A stretch of DNA of 64,000 bases from Streptomyces sp. 2114.4 (GTDB lineage: Bacteria > Actinomycetota > Actinomycetes > Streptomycetales > Streptomycetaceae). Below the pieces are notes generated by a model. That model did no database searches and was not told where the DNA came from. It saw only the letters and a list, made by a program, of their open reading frames with translations. Position numbers and translations under genes: made by a program. The DNA is taken from assembly GCF_900187385.1 (NCBI RefSeq), contig NZ_FYEY01000001.1:5456001-5520000 (forward strand), in the 5' to 3' direction. Below, piece by piece: positions 16,081 to 24,667 of this stretch; positions within the stretch are counted from its first letter, which is position 1, and the number at the start of each line of letters is the position of its first letter.

Positions 16081-17019
16081 TCAGGGACAGCGGATGACCT
16101 GTCCCGCATACGAGAGGTTGCCGCCGAAGGCGAACAGCAGCACCGGAGCGCCGGAGCTGATCTCACGGCGTTCGACCAGCTTGGACAGGGCGAGCGGCAC
16201 GGAGGCCGCCGAGGTGTTCCCGGAGTCGACGACATCCTTGGCGACCACCGCGTTGACCGCGCCGATCCGTTGCGCGACCGGCTCGATGATCCGCAGGTTG
16301 GCCTGGTGCAGCACCACGCCGGCAAGATCGGCGGGCGTGATCCCGGAGCGTTCGCACACCGTGCGGGCGATGGCCGGCAGCTGGGTGGTCGCCCAGCGGT
16401 AGACGGTCTGGCCCTCCTGGGAGAACCGGGCCGGCTCGCCCTCGATGCGCACCGCACCGCCCATCTGCGGCACCGAGCCCCACAGCACGGGACCGATCTC
16501 CGGCTCGGGCGAGGCGCTGACCACCGCGGCCCCCGCCCCGTCGCCGACCAGCACACAGGTCGAGCGGTCCGTCCAGTCCACGACCTCGGTGAACTTCTCC
16601 GCCCCGATGACCAGCGCATGGGTCGAGGAACCGGCCCGGATGGCGTGGTCGGCGGTGGCCAGCGCATGGGTGAAGCCGGAGCAGACGACGTTGAGGTCCA
16701 TCGTGGCGGGTGCGTTCAGCCCGAGCCGGGCGGCGACCCGGGCCGCGGTGTTCGGGCTGCGGTCGGTGGCCGTGCAGGTGGCGACCAGCACCAGATCGAT
16801 GTCCTGCGGGGCCAGGCCACTGGCGGCCAGGGCCTTGGCCGCGGCGGCGGACGCCATGGCGTCCACGGTCTCGTCCGGGGCGGCGACATGGCGGGTGCGG
16901 ATGCCGACGCGGCTGCGGATCCAGGCGTCGTCGGTGTCGACCATCGTGGCGAGGTCGTCGTTGGTGAGCACGCCGGAGGGCTGGTAATGGCCGAGAGCCA
17001 GGACGCGTGACCCGGTCAT
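16081..17019 (-). CDS. 3-oxoacyl-ACP synthase III (FabH/KAS III) family protein
   Basis: A 312-residue thiolase-fold ketosynthase. The catalytic cysteine is C113 in 'NVVCSGFTHAL'; the His and Asn of the triad are in 'HQANLRI' and 'SGNTSAAS'. The N-terminal 'W-I-R-S-R-V-G-I-R-T-R' matches KAS III. It stands alone, away from the fab operon, so it is more likely an accessory starter-unit or secondary-lipid ketosynthase than the essential FabH; this is inference from context. The ATG at 17019 gives the normal length. Confidence 0.88.
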   Translation of the reverse strand: MTGSRVLALGHYQPSGVLTNDDLATMVDTDDAWIRSRVGIRTRHVAAPDETVDAMASAAAAKALAASGLAPQDIDLVLVATCTATDRSPNTAARVAARLGLNAPATMDLNVVCSGFTHALATADHAIRAGSSTHALVIGAEKFTEVVDWTDRSTCVLVGDGAGAAVVSASPEPEIGPVLWGSVPQMGGAVRIEGEPARFSQEGQTVYRWATTQLPAIARTVCERSGITPADLAGVVLHQANLRIIEPVAQRIGAVNAVVAKDVVDSGNTSAASVPLALSKLVERREISSGAPVLLFAFGGNLSYAGQVIRCP

Positions 17020-17450
17020 GGAATCCCCTGTACGTGGGTGGGCGGTACGTCACCAGTCTCACCTCTCGCTGCCGGCCGGCGGCTGCGTGAACTGCCAATG
17101 TTCCGTCGCCAGAACTGGAGACACCTGTCAGAACCGCGGAGATCCACCCCTGGAGATCCACCCCTGAAGATCCACCTCTGGCGTCCGGCCCGCGTCGGCC
17201 CTGCGTCCGGCCCGCGTCGGCCCTGCATCCGGCCCGCGGGCGGCCCGCAGGGAACGGGGCGCCCGCGGGTGGCGGGGCGGAATCCCGCAGGGGCAGCAGC
17301 CCGCCCGATCCAACGGCAGGGCTACGGGGCCCGGGGTGTATTGCTCCGCTCGCGGGCGCGTCCCGGAAGCCTTCGGGGCCGGTGCGCCGCTCCGCACTCC
17401 GGGGCCCCTGCGCGGCAGCCCCCGGCGCCCGGCCGGCGTCCGCCGGCCCG
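17020..17450. other. 431-bp non-coding gap between the KAS III gene and copA
   Basis: No gene with a plausible start and codon use is seen. The region carries two sets of short tandem repeats (listed separately) and should contain the KAS III promoter, since that gene reads away from it, and the end of the copA transcript. Confidence 0.5.
17138..17246. repeat. Two adjacent tandem repeats (14 bp x3 and 22 bp x3)
   Basis: GGAGATCCACCCCT occurs twice in tandem (17138-17151, 17152-17165), with a variant copy at 17166-17179. It is followed directly by three copies of a 22-bp unit beginning GCGTCCGGCCCGC (17181, 17203) or GCATCCGGCCCGC (17225). Confidence 0.85.
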
Positions 17451-19820
17451 CTACCCGGCCAGTGCCCGGAAGCGGCGCAGTCGCAGGCTGTTCCCGACGA
17501 CGAAGACCGAGGAGAACGCCATCGCGGCCCCGGCGATCATCGGGTTGAGGAGGCCGGCGGCGGCCAGTGGCAGCGCCGCGACGTTGTAGCCGAACGCCCA
17601 GAACAGGTTGGTCCGGATGGTGCCCAGGGTCGCCCGGGCCAGCCGGATGGCGTCCGCCGCGGTGCGCAGATCGCCCCGTACGAGGGTGAGATCACCGGCC
17701 TCGATGGCGGCGTCGGTGCCGGTGCCCATCGCCAGCCCCAGGTCGGCGCGGGCCAGCGCGGCCGCGTCATTGACGCCGTCGCCGACCATCGCGACCGAGC
17801 GGCCCTCGGACTGCAGTCGTTCGACGACCGCCACCTTGTCCTCGGGCAGCACCTCGGCGATCACCTCGTCGATCCCGACCTCGGCGGCGACCGCCGTCGC
17901 GACGGCGCGGTTGTCGCCGGTCAGCAGGACCGGCGTCAGCCCCAGCGCCCGCAGCCGGCGCACCGCCTCGGCGCTGGTGGGCTTCACGGCGTCGGACACC
18001 ACCAGCACCGCGCGCGGTGCGCCGTCCCAGCCGACGGCGACCGCGGTACGCCCCTCGGCCTCGGCCGCGGCCTTGGCGGCCGCCAGCGGGGGCGTCAGGA
18101 ACTGGGACGCCTGGTTCAGCAGCTGCTCGCGGCCCACCAGAACCGTGTGTCCCTCGACCACTCCCCGGACGCCCAGGCCGGGGACGTTCGCGAAGTCCTC
18201 GGGGGTGGGGAGGAAGTCCTCGGGGGCCGGCCGGGGGGCCGGGGCCGCCCCCGGGGCGGCGTCCGCGGTCCGCTGCCCGGCGCCGGCGGCGATGGCACGG
18301 GCGACGGGGTGCTCGGAGGCGTGCTCCAGCGCGCCGGCCAGCCGCAGCACCTCCGCCTCCGTGACGCCCTCGGCGAGGTGCACCCCGGTGAGCGTCATCA
18401 CGCCGGTGGTGACCGTGCCGGTCTTGTCCAGGACGACGGTGTCCACCCGCCGGGTCGACTCCAGCACCTCGGGTCCCTTGAGCAGGATGCCGAGCTGGGC
18501 GCCGCGTCCGGTGCCGACCATCAGCGCGGTGGGCGTGGCCAGCCCGAGGGCACACGGGCAGGCGATGATCAGGACGGCGACGGCGGCGGTGAAGGCGGCC
18601 ACCGCGCCGGCGCCGGTGGCGAGCCAGCAGCCGAGGGTGCCGAGGGCGAGCGCGATCACGGCCGGGACGAAGACCGCGGAGATCTTGTCCGCCAGCCGCT
18701 GGGCCGCGGCCTTGCCGTTCTGCGCTTCCTCGACCAGCCGCGCCATCCGGGCGAGCTGGGTGGCCGCGCCGACCCGGGTGGCCTCGACGACCAGCCGGCC
18801 GCCCGCGTTGACGGTGGCCCCGACGACGGTGTCGCCGGGGGAGACCTCGACGGGGACGGACTCACCGGTGAGCATCGAGGCATCCACGGCGGAGGCGCCC
18901 TCCAGCACCGTTCCGTCGGTGGCGATCTTCTCCCCGGGCCGTACGGTGAAACGGTCGCCGGCCCGCAACGCCGCGGTGGGGATCCGGACTTCCCGGCCGT
19001 CCCGGATCACGGTGACGTCCTTGGCACCCAGCTCCAGCAGCGTCCGCAGCGCCGCTCCCGCCTTCCGCTTCGCGCGCGCCTCGAAGTAACGCCCGGCCAG
19101 GATGAAGGTGGTGACGCCGGCCGCGGCCTCCAGATAGATGCTGCCGCTGCCGTCGGTGCGGGCGATGGTCAGCTCGAAGGGGTGCGTCATACCGGGCATG
19201 CCCGCGGTGCCGAAGAACAGCGCCCAGACCGACCAGCCCAGTGCCGCGAGGGTGCCCATGGAGATGAGGGTGTCCATGGTGGCCGTGCCGTGCCGCAGGT
19301 TGGTCCAGGCGGCCCGGTGGAACGGCCAGGCGCCGTATGCCACCACCGGCGCGGCCAGGGTCAGCGAGAGCCACTGCCAGTTGGTGAACTGCAGGGGCGG
19401 CACCATCGCCAGCAGCACCACCGGGACGGAGAGGGCGAAGGAGACCAGCAGGCGCTGACGGAGCGCGGCGAGCCCGTCGCCGCCGGGCCGGCGGTCCTCC
19501 GCTCGGCCCTCCGGCTGCCCGGCCGTCCGGCCGTGGGCTTCGTCACCGTCGGGTCCGGTGGTGTCCGGGGCCGGGGCCGGGGCAGGCGGTTCCGGGACGG
19601 CCGCGGTGTAGCCGGTGCGCTCCACGGTGGCGATCAGGTCGGCGGTCTCGACGCCGCTGCCCCGCGCGACGGTCACCCTGGCCTTCTCGGTGGCGTAGTT
19701 GACCGTGGCGGTGACCCCCTCCATGCGATTGAGCTTCTTCTCGATGCGGGCGGCGCACGAAGCGCAGGTCATCCCGCCGATCTCCAATTCGACTCCGTGC
19801 TCTCCGACCGCGGTCGTCAT
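17451..19820 (-). CDS. copA: Copper-translocating P-type ATPase
   Basis: A 789-residue P1B-type ATPase that should export Cu(I) across the cytoplasmic membrane. In order: an N-terminal heavy-metal domain with 'GGMTCASC' (C19, C22), an Ala/Pro/Asp-rich linker, membrane helices, the actuator 'TGESVPVEV', the ion-site 'CPCALGLATP', the phosphorylation site 'DKTGTVTTG', 'SEHPVARAI' for nucleotide binding, and 'GDGVNDAAAL'. Length is normal for a single-HMA CopA. The ATG at 19820 gives the HMA start. No CopZ gene is adjacent. A CsoR-like operator sits upstream. Confidence 0.95.
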   Translation of the reverse strand: MTTAVGEHGVELEIGGMTCASCAARIEKKLNRMEGVTATVNYATEKARVTVARGSGVETADLIATVERTGYTAAVPEPPAPAPAPDTTGPDGDEAHGRTAGQPEGRAEDRRPGGDGLAALRQRLLVSFALSVPVVLLAMVPPLQFTNWQWLSLTLAAPVVAYGAWPFHRAAWTNLRHGTATMDTLISMGTLAALGWSVWALFFGTAGMPGMTHPFELTIARTDGSGSIYLEAAAGVTTFILAGRYFEARAKRKAGAALRTLLELGAKDVTVIRDGREVRIPTAALRAGDRFTVRPGEKIATDGTVLEGASAVDASMLTGESVPVEVSPGDTVVGATVNAGGRLVVEATRVGAATQLARMARLVEEAQNGKAAAQRLADKISAVFVPAVIALALGTLGCWLATGAGAVAAFTAAVAVLIIACPCALGLATPTALMVGTGRGAQLGILLKGPEVLESTRRVDTVVLDKTGTVTTGVMTLTGVHLAEGVTEAEVLRLAGALEHASEHPVARAIAAGAGQRTADAAPGAAPAPRPAPEDFLPTPEDFANVPGLGVRGVVEGHTVLVGREQLLNQASQFLTPPLAAAKAAAEAEGRTAVAVGWDGAPRAVLVVSDAVKPTSAEAVRRLRALGLTPVLLTGDNRAVATAVAAEVGIDEVIAEVLPEDKVAVVERLQSEGRSVAMVGDGVNDAAALARADLGLAMGTGTDAAIEAGDLTLVRGDLRTAADAIRLARATLGTIRTNLFWAFGYNVAALPLAAAGLLNPMIAGAAMAFSSVFVVGNSLRLRRFRALAG

Positions 19821-19870
19821 GGTTGCTCCTCGGTGTGCTGCGCGTGCCCTGCCGTCCCCCTGAGAACGAT

Positions 19871-19887
19871 ATACCCCCCTAGGGTAT
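19871..19887. promoter_or_regulatory. CsoR-type copper operator
   Basis: ATACCCCCCTAGGGTAT is a near-perfect GC-centred palindrome flanked by AT, matching known CsoR boxes of actinobacterial copper genes. It lies about 50 bp upstream of copA, so copper-relieved repression by CsoR is expected. Confidence 0.85.
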
Positions 19888-20003
19888 TCCCGCGGGGTGC
19901 CGCTGTGTCGTCGTCCACTCCCCAGCGTCTTCGCCCCGCCGCGCTGGGTGAAACAGCCGCTGCGCCGTACCGCTCATGCGCTCTGGCGGGCCATACTGGC
20001 CCG

Positions 20004-21095
20004 GTGTCGATGATCAGTAACCTCCGCAAGGCCGTCCGGCTGCCGCAGCCGCGCACCCGGGGTGTCGACCTCAGTCACCCGGCGCGTTCGCCGCTCGGCA
20101 CCGCCGTGGTGAACTGCGCGGTGTACGTGGACGGCGTGCGGCAGGACGGCGACCATCCGGCCGACGCGGCGATCCGCCGGGTCCGTGAGTCCGGCAGTGG
20201 ATTTGTGTGGATCGGGCTGCATGAGCCGTCCGAGAAGGAATTCGCCGGAATTGTCGAATTGTTCGGGCTGCACCCCCTCGCCGTCGAGGACGCGGTCTAC
20301 GCGCACCAGCGGCCCAAACTGGAGCGCTACGACGATTCGCTGTTCACCGTCTTCAAGACGGTCCGCTATGTCGAGCACGACCGGCTCACCGACACCAGCG
20401 AGGTCGTCGAGACCGGCGAGATCATGGTCTTCACCGGCACCGACTTCGTGATCACGGTACGGCACGGCGGGCATGGCTCACTGGGCCCGCTGCGCGAGCA
20501 ACTGGAGTCCGTGCCCGAGCAGTTGGCGCTCGGTCCGTCCGCCGTGCTGCACGCCGTCGCCGACCTGGTGGTGGACGACTACCTCGATGTCGCCGCCGCC
20601 GTCTCGATCGATATCGACGACGTCGAGAGCGAGGTCTTCTCCGTGCGCGGCAGTGGCGGCGCCGGCCGGATCTACCAGCTCAAGCGCGAGCTGCTGGAAC
20701 TCAAACGCGCGGTGGCTCCCTTGGACCGGCCGATGCAGGAGCTGGCGACGCAGCCGATGGCGCAGGTCGAGCCCCGGATCAAGACGTACTTCCGGGACGT
20801 CGCCGACCATCTCGACCGGGTCACCGAGCAGATCACCGCATTCGACGAACTGCTCAACTCCATACTCCAGGCCCATCTCGCCCAGGTCACCGTGGCCCAG
20901 AACGAGGACATGCGCCGGATCAGTGCCTGGGTCGCGATCCTGGCGGTGCCGACCATGGTCTGCGGTGTGTACGGCATGAATTTCGACCATATGCCGGAAA
21001 AGCACTGGACGTTCGGCTATCCGTTGGTCATGGGGCTGATCGTGACTCTCTGCTGGGTGATCCACCGCGGCTTCAAGCGCAACGGCTGGCTGTGA
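20004..21095 (+). CDS. corA: CorA family magnesium/cobalt transporter
   Basis: A 363-residue CorA-type divalent cation channel. It has a large soluble N-terminal domain, a long helix ('IYQLKRELLELKRAVAPLDRPM'), and two C-terminal membrane helices with the diagnostic 'YGMN' motif at the pore mouth ('VYGMNFDHMPE'), ending in the basic tail 'HRGFKRNGWL'. It should import Mg2+. The GTG at 20004 and the ATG at 20010 are both possible; neither has a strong ribosome binding site. It is divergent from copA across the CsoR operator. Confidence 0.93.
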   Translation: MSMISNLRKAVRLPQPRTRGVDLSHPARSPLGTAVVNCAVYVDGVRQDGDHPADAAIRRVRESGSGFVWIGLHEPSEKEFAGIVELFGLHPLAVEDAVYAHQRPKLERYDDSLFTVFKTVRYVEHDRLTDTSEVVETGEIMVFTGTDFVITVRHGGHGSLGPLREQLESVPEQLALGPSAVLHAVADLVVDDYLDVAAAVSIDIDDVESEVFSVRGSGGAGRIYQLKRELLELKRAVAPLDRPMQELATQPMAQVEPRIKTYFRDVADHLDRVTEQITAFDELLNSILQAHLAQVTVAQNEDMRRISAWVAILAVPTMVCGVYGMNFDHMPEKHWTFGYPLVMGLIVTLCWVIHRGFKRNGWL

Positions 21096-21339
21096 CGTTC
21101 CTCGTCCGCGGCCCGGTCCGGCCCCTGGAAGTCCGCCGGGTGCGCACGCGGGGATGACGTAAAGAGAAAGTCAGGGAAGGCCATGGCGTGTTAAAGGCAT
21201 GCCGCCGATGCGCCGGATAGACATGCTCTGACCAGTTCCCCCGTGGGCGGGTGCGCGCGGCGGCGTCACCTTCCGCGCGTCCCCGAACGCGCCCCGGACG
21301 CCGGACCGCGGTCCCCGCCGGTTCTGTGAGGAGTGCACA

Positions 21340-22206
21340 TTGCGGTACGGACAAGCACTGCGTGACGAGATCGCCGCCGAGGGGACGACGCCGCTGATCG
21401 GCGTCCACGACATGCACTCGGCCTCGATCGCCGCCGCGCACTACAACGGCTTCTTCGTGTCCGGCTTCGGCTTCGCCGCGTCGTACTACGGGCTTCCGGA
21501 CATCGGGTTCATCGCCTGGCCCGACATGGTCGCGTTCGTGGAGCGGCTGCGCGGAGCGTTCCCGCGCCACCATCTGCTGGTGGACATCGACGACGGCTAT
21601 GTCGACCCCGAAGTGGCCTGCCATGTGGTGCAGCGCCTGGAGCGGACCGGCGCGACCGGGGTGATCCTGGAGGACCAGAAGCGGCCCCGCCGTTGCGGCC
21701 ACGCGGACGGCAAGCTGCTGCTGCCGCTGGAGGAGTACCTGGAGAAGCTGAACCTGGTGCTGGCCAGCCGTACCGATCTGCTCGTCGTGGCGCGCACGGA
21801 CGCCACGGAGGAGGACGAGATGCTGCGGCGGGCGGCGGCGCTGGCCGGGACCGACGCGGATGTGGTGCTCGTCGACGGGGTGCGCAGCGTCGAGGGGATC
21901 CGCCGGATCCGCGCGGTCCTCGGCACCAAGCCGTTGCTGTTCAACCAGATCGCGGGCGGGAAGTCCCCACGGCTCTCGCTGACCGAACTGACCGAACTCG
22001 GCGTCGATGTGGCCATCTACAGCACCCCCTGTCTGTTCGCCGCGCACCGGGCGATGGAGACCGCGATGGCCGAGCTGAAGTACGCGGACGGACGGCTGCC
22101 CGCCACCGGGGGCAGCGGCGGCGAGATCGGGGTCAAGGAAGCCACCGAACTGCTGGCCCGCAACATCAGCCGGCACCACCCCGTACGGGAGACCGTCCCG
22201 GCGTGA
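21340..22206 (+). CDS. Isocitrate lyase/PEP mutase superfamily protein
   Basis: A 288-residue TIM-barrel enzyme of the ICL/PEPM superfamily. The Mg-binding 'DIDDGYVD' and 'EDQKRPRRCGHADGK' are visible. The Cys-Gly-His in the latter matches the catalytic K-K-C-G-H loop of isocitrate/methylisocitrate lyases, not the N-S of phosphonopyruvate-forming mutases. A C-C bond lyase of a 2-alkylmalate or isocitrate-like acid is therefore more likely than a phosphonate mutase; the substrate is unknown. The start is a TTG at 21340, supported by GAGGAG at good spacing. Confidence 0.8.
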   Translation: MRYGQALRDEIAAEGTTPLIGVHDMHSASIAAAHYNGFFVSGFGFAASYYGLPDIGFIAWPDMVAFVERLRGAFPRHHLLVDIDDGYVDPEVACHVVQRLERTGATGVILEDQKRPRRCGHADGKLLLPLEEYLEKLNLVLASRTDLLVVARTDATEEDEMLRRAAALAGTDADVVLVDGVRSVEGIRRIRAVLGTKPLLFNQIAGGKSPRLSLTELTELGVDVAIYSTPCLFAAHRAMETAMAELKYADGRLPATGGSGGEIGVKEATELLARNISRHHPVRETVPA

Positions 22207-22392
22207 CCCGCGCGGAGCGGGGCGGAGCAGGACGGGACGGGCGCTCGCCGCTCTCCCGGGCCCGGCCGCGCTCGGCCGGCGCACCGCGCAGCGCAGGAAG
22301 ATCCTCGTCGGTACGGCGCTCGGCGGGGATCTTCGTGTCGGCGTCCCACTCGCCGTCGGCGATCAGCCGCTCCCTCTGCTCGATGGGGACAT
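22166..22392 (-). pseudogene. Possible frameshifted small gene upstream of crcB
   Basis: On the minus strand a frame without stops and with G or C in nearly every third position encodes a stretch resembling 'IEQRERLIADGEWDADTKIP'. It runs to a stop at 22166, overlapping the end of the lyase gene. It has no start codon in its own frame. An ATG at 22392 lies one base out of frame, separated by a run of four C. Adding one C to that run would give a clean start 'MSPIEQRERL'. Either a frameshifted gene, a sequencing error, or chance; no function is recognised. Confidence 0.35.
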
Positions 22393-22456
22393 CCCCTGTT
22401 CAGCGGTGCCAAACGCGCAGGGTTAGCCTGAGGGCGGCGATGATCTCGGGAGAGAC

Positions 22457-22894
22457 ATGGATGAGCGAGGCCGGCCGGCGGCGCCCTGGCAGGGGCAGTG
22501 GCCGGTGATCGGGGTAGTGGCGGTGGGCGGCGCGATCGGCGCCGCGGCCCGTTACGGTGCCGCGCTGCTGTGGCCCACGGCCAACGGCACCTTCCCCTTG
22601 ACCACGTTCACCGTCAACGCCGTCGGCTGTGCGCTGATGGGCGTCCTGATGGTGGTCATCACCGAGGTCCGCGCGGCCCACCGGCTGGTGCGCCCCTTCC
22701 TCGGCACCGGCATCCTCGGCGGCTTCACCACCTTCTCCACCTACGCCGTCGACATCCAGCGGCTGGTCGCCGCCGGGCGGGTGGCCGCGGCCCTGGCCAC
22801 TCTCGTCGGTACCGTGCTGGTCACGCTCGCGGCCGTGTGGGCCGGGGTGACCGGCACCCGGGCACTTCTCCAACTGAGGCGGCGGACGGCATGA
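22457..22894 (+). CDS. crcB1: Fluoride channel CrcB/Fluc, first subunit
   Basis: A 145-residue four-helix membrane protein exporting fluoride. It shows the CrcB signatures 'GGAIGAAARYGAAL', 'FTVNAVGCALMG' (pore Asn) and 'GGFTTFSTYAVD' (Phe box and central Na+ site). The ATG at 22457 follows GGGAGA. Its stop overlaps the start of the DUF190 gene (ATGA), and a second crcB follows, so the pair probably forms a heterodimeric channel. No fluoride riboswitch could be recognised upstream. Confidence 0.93.
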   Translation: MDERGRPAAPWQGQWPVIGVVAVGGAIGAAARYGAALLWPTANGTFPLTTFTVNAVGCALMGVLMVVITEVRAAHRLVRPFLGTGILGGFTTFSTYAVDIQRLVAAGRVAAALATLVGTVLVTLAAVWAGVTGTRALLQLRRRTA

Positions 22895-23286
22895 CACACG
22901 GCACGGCACATCCGGGCGGCGCCCCCGCGCTGCGGCTCACGGTCCTCGTCGGCGAGGAGGACGTATGGCACCACAAACCGCTCTACGCGGAGATCGTGCA
23001 CCGCGCGCGCCATGCGGGGCTGGCCGGGGCCAGTGTCTTCCGGGGGATCGAGGGCTTCGGCTCCTCCGGCATCGTCCACACCCAGCGCCTGCTGTCCCTG
23101 AGCGAGGAAACGCCGGTGGCGATCGTCATCGTCGACGCGGAGGAGCGGGTGCGGGCCTTCCTGCCGCAGCTGGACGAACTCCTCGCGGACGGCGGGCTGG
23201 TGACCCTCGACCCGTGCGAGATGATCTCCTGCCGGCGTACGGGCGGACAGGGCGGCACGGGCGCCGGGGAGGGCGGAGACGGGTGA
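22891..23286 (+). CDS. DUF190 (PII-like) protein of the fluoride operon
   Basis: A 131-residue cytosolic protein with the DUF190 pattern 'RLTVLVGEEDVWHHKPLYAEIVHRAR' and 'GLAGASVFRGIEGFG', a ferredoxin-like PII-type fold. DUF190 genes are often found in crcB operons; a nucleotide-sensing or gating role has been suggested by fold only. It overlaps both neighbours by 4 bases (ATGA upstream, GTGA downstream), so the three genes are translationally coupled. The last 15 residues are a Gly-rich tail. Confidence 0.88.
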   Translation: MTHGTAHPGGAPALRLTVLVGEEDVWHHKPLYAEIVHRARHAGLAGASVFRGIEGFGSSGIVHTQRLLSLSEETPVAIVIVDAEERVRAFLPQLDELLADGGLVTLDPCEMISCRRTGGQGGTGAGEGGDG

Positions 23287-23657
23287 ACTGGCTGCTGGTG
23301 GTGGCCGGTGCCATGGTCGGGGCACCGCTGCGCTTCCTCACCGACCGCTATGTGCAGTCCCGCCACGACACCGTCTTCCCCTGGGGCACCTTCACCGTCA
23401 ACGTCGTCGGCTCCCTGATCCTCGGCCTGCTGACCGGCGCGGTCTTTGCGGGCGTCGCCTCCTCGCACGTCCAACTGCTGCTCGGCACGGGGCTGTGCGG
23501 CGCCCTGACGACGTACTCGACCTTCTCCTACGAAACGCTCCGGCTGGCCGCGGACCGGGCCCGGGCGAGTGCGGTGGCCAATGTCGTGGTGACCGTGGCG
23601 GCCGGACTGGCGGCGGCGTTCGCCGGGGTGGCAGCCGGACAGGCGATCTGGGGCTGA
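23283..23657 (+). CDS. crcB2: Fluoride channel CrcB/Fluc, second subunit
   Basis: A 124-residue CrcB paralogue. 'GAMVGAPLRFLTDRYV', 'FTVNVVGSLILGLL' and 'CGALTTYSTFSYETLRL' match the fluoride channel motifs. It begins with GTG overlapping the DUF190 stop and ends the operon; a strong stem-loop follows. Paired CrcB genes usually make antiparallel heterodimers, each protein having a fixed membrane orientation. Confidence 0.92.
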   Translation: MNWLLVVAGAMVGAPLRFLTDRYVQSRHDTVFPWGTFTVNVVGSLILGLLTGAVFAGVASSHVQLLLGTGLCGALTTYSTFSYETLRLAADRARASAVANVVVTVAAGLAAAFAGVAAGQAIWG

Positions 23658-23683
23658 CGCTGCTGGCCACCGGCAGACGAAAA

Positions 23684-23709
23684 CGGTGGGGCTCCGGAGA
23701 GCCCCACCG
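23684..23709 (+). terminator. Terminator of the fluoride operon
   Basis: GGTGGGGCTC and GAGCCCCACC form a perfect 10-bp stem with a CGGA tetraloop 28 bp after the second crcB stop, between convergent genes. Confidence 0.85.
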
Positions 23710-23868
23710 CACGGGCGGTGCAGGAGATGCGAGGGCTGGTGGGGTACGAGTGCCGGCCGCCAGGTTCCGGCTCTCGACAGCCCCGGCCGTGCGGATCCGA
23801 CCACCGTCAGCTCGGTCGCATCCGCCGGCCACCGCCGAACTTCGTTACGTCACAAGGCCCGGGGGGCG

Positions 23869-24534
23869 TCAGGAGGCCTTGCCGAAGTGGACGCCGGCCA
23901 GGCCGTTGGCCCAGAGCTGGTCCACCTTGGCGCTCTCGTTCGCGTCCGGCTTGGTGTTCTGGCAGGACGTGCCGGGGCCGCCGCCGGACATCAGCTCGCT
24001 GCACGGGCCCTCGTAGTGGTCCGGCAGGCCCAGCACATGGCCGGTCTCGTGCGCGGCCACGCGGGTGGAGTTGTACTCCTGGTTCTGCTGGTAGTCGAGG
24101 AAGACATAGCCCTTGCCGTGGCCGTCGGTGCTGGCATACGAGCCGCGGGCGTCGTTGCCCTCGCGGTACTGGAAGTCGCCGCCGCTGCCCGCCTGCAGCT
24201 TCACGTTCGACACGGCGCTGTTCCAGATCGACGCGCTCTCGGCTATCTGCTTCGCGAAGGTCGGGGCCGCGCCGGCGTCATAGGTGACGGTCACCGAGGC
24301 GGCGCCGGGGTGGGCCTTCATCTTGGCCTTCGCCGACTTCACCACGGCCTCGAAGAACGCCTTGGTGTCGGCCTTCTCGGCCGCCGAGCCGTTGTAGGCC
24401 GCGATCGAAGCGGGGGTGCTGTGGGAGGAGTGGGTGGGGGAGGGGGAAGCTGCCGAAACCGGCGCCGCGGCTGCGAGCGCGGCGACGAGGCCCAGTCCGA
24501 GCGCCGCCGACAGCGCCGTCTTGGGAGATCTCAT
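23869..24534 (-). CDS. snpA: Snapalysin-type secreted zinc metalloprotease (M7)
   Basis: A 221-residue preproprotein. Residues 1-29 are a signal peptide ('MRSPKTALSAALGLGLVAAL...SA'), followed by a Ser/Thr-rich propeptide. The catalytic zinc motif is 'HETGHVLGLPDH' (H162, E163, H166, third ligand D172), with a Met-turn at 'SELM' and one likely disulfide (C178, C191). This matches snapalysin, a small neutral protease unique to Streptomyces. The ATG at 24534 follows AAAGGAG. It is divergent from a LysR gene, the known arrangement in which the LysR protein activates the protease gene. Confidence 0.93.
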   Translation of the reverse strand: MRSPKTALSAALGLGLVAALAAAAPVSAASPSPTHSSHSTPASIAAYNGSAAEKADTKAFFEAVVKSAKAKMKAHPGAASVTVTYDAGAAPTFAKQIAESASIWNSAVSNVKLQAGSGGDFQYREGNDARGSYASTDGHGKGYVFLDYQQNQEYNSTRVAAHETGHVLGLPDHYEGPCSELMSGGGPGTSCQNTKPDANESAKVDQLWANGLAGVHFGKAS

Positions 24535-24667
24535 GTGGGGGCTCCTTTGACTCCGAGGGCCGTACGGTCGCCGTGTGGGGCGGCGACCGGGGCCCTGCGG
24601 ATTTCTTGGTGCCCTTGAGTCTGAACGGAGTTCACGCGGAGGACAGAGATGCCAGGTGGCGATAGCA

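Noticed and set aside
17382..20003. Continuous plus-strand frame joining upstream sequence to corA
   Set aside because: It is antisense to copA and merely happens to be in frame with corA; CorA homologues begin near 20004.
22381..22456. Fluoride riboswitch in front of crcB1
   Set aside because: The conserved pseudoknot elements of the crcB motif could not be recognised in the short leader; only isolated GATG and GGGG words are present.
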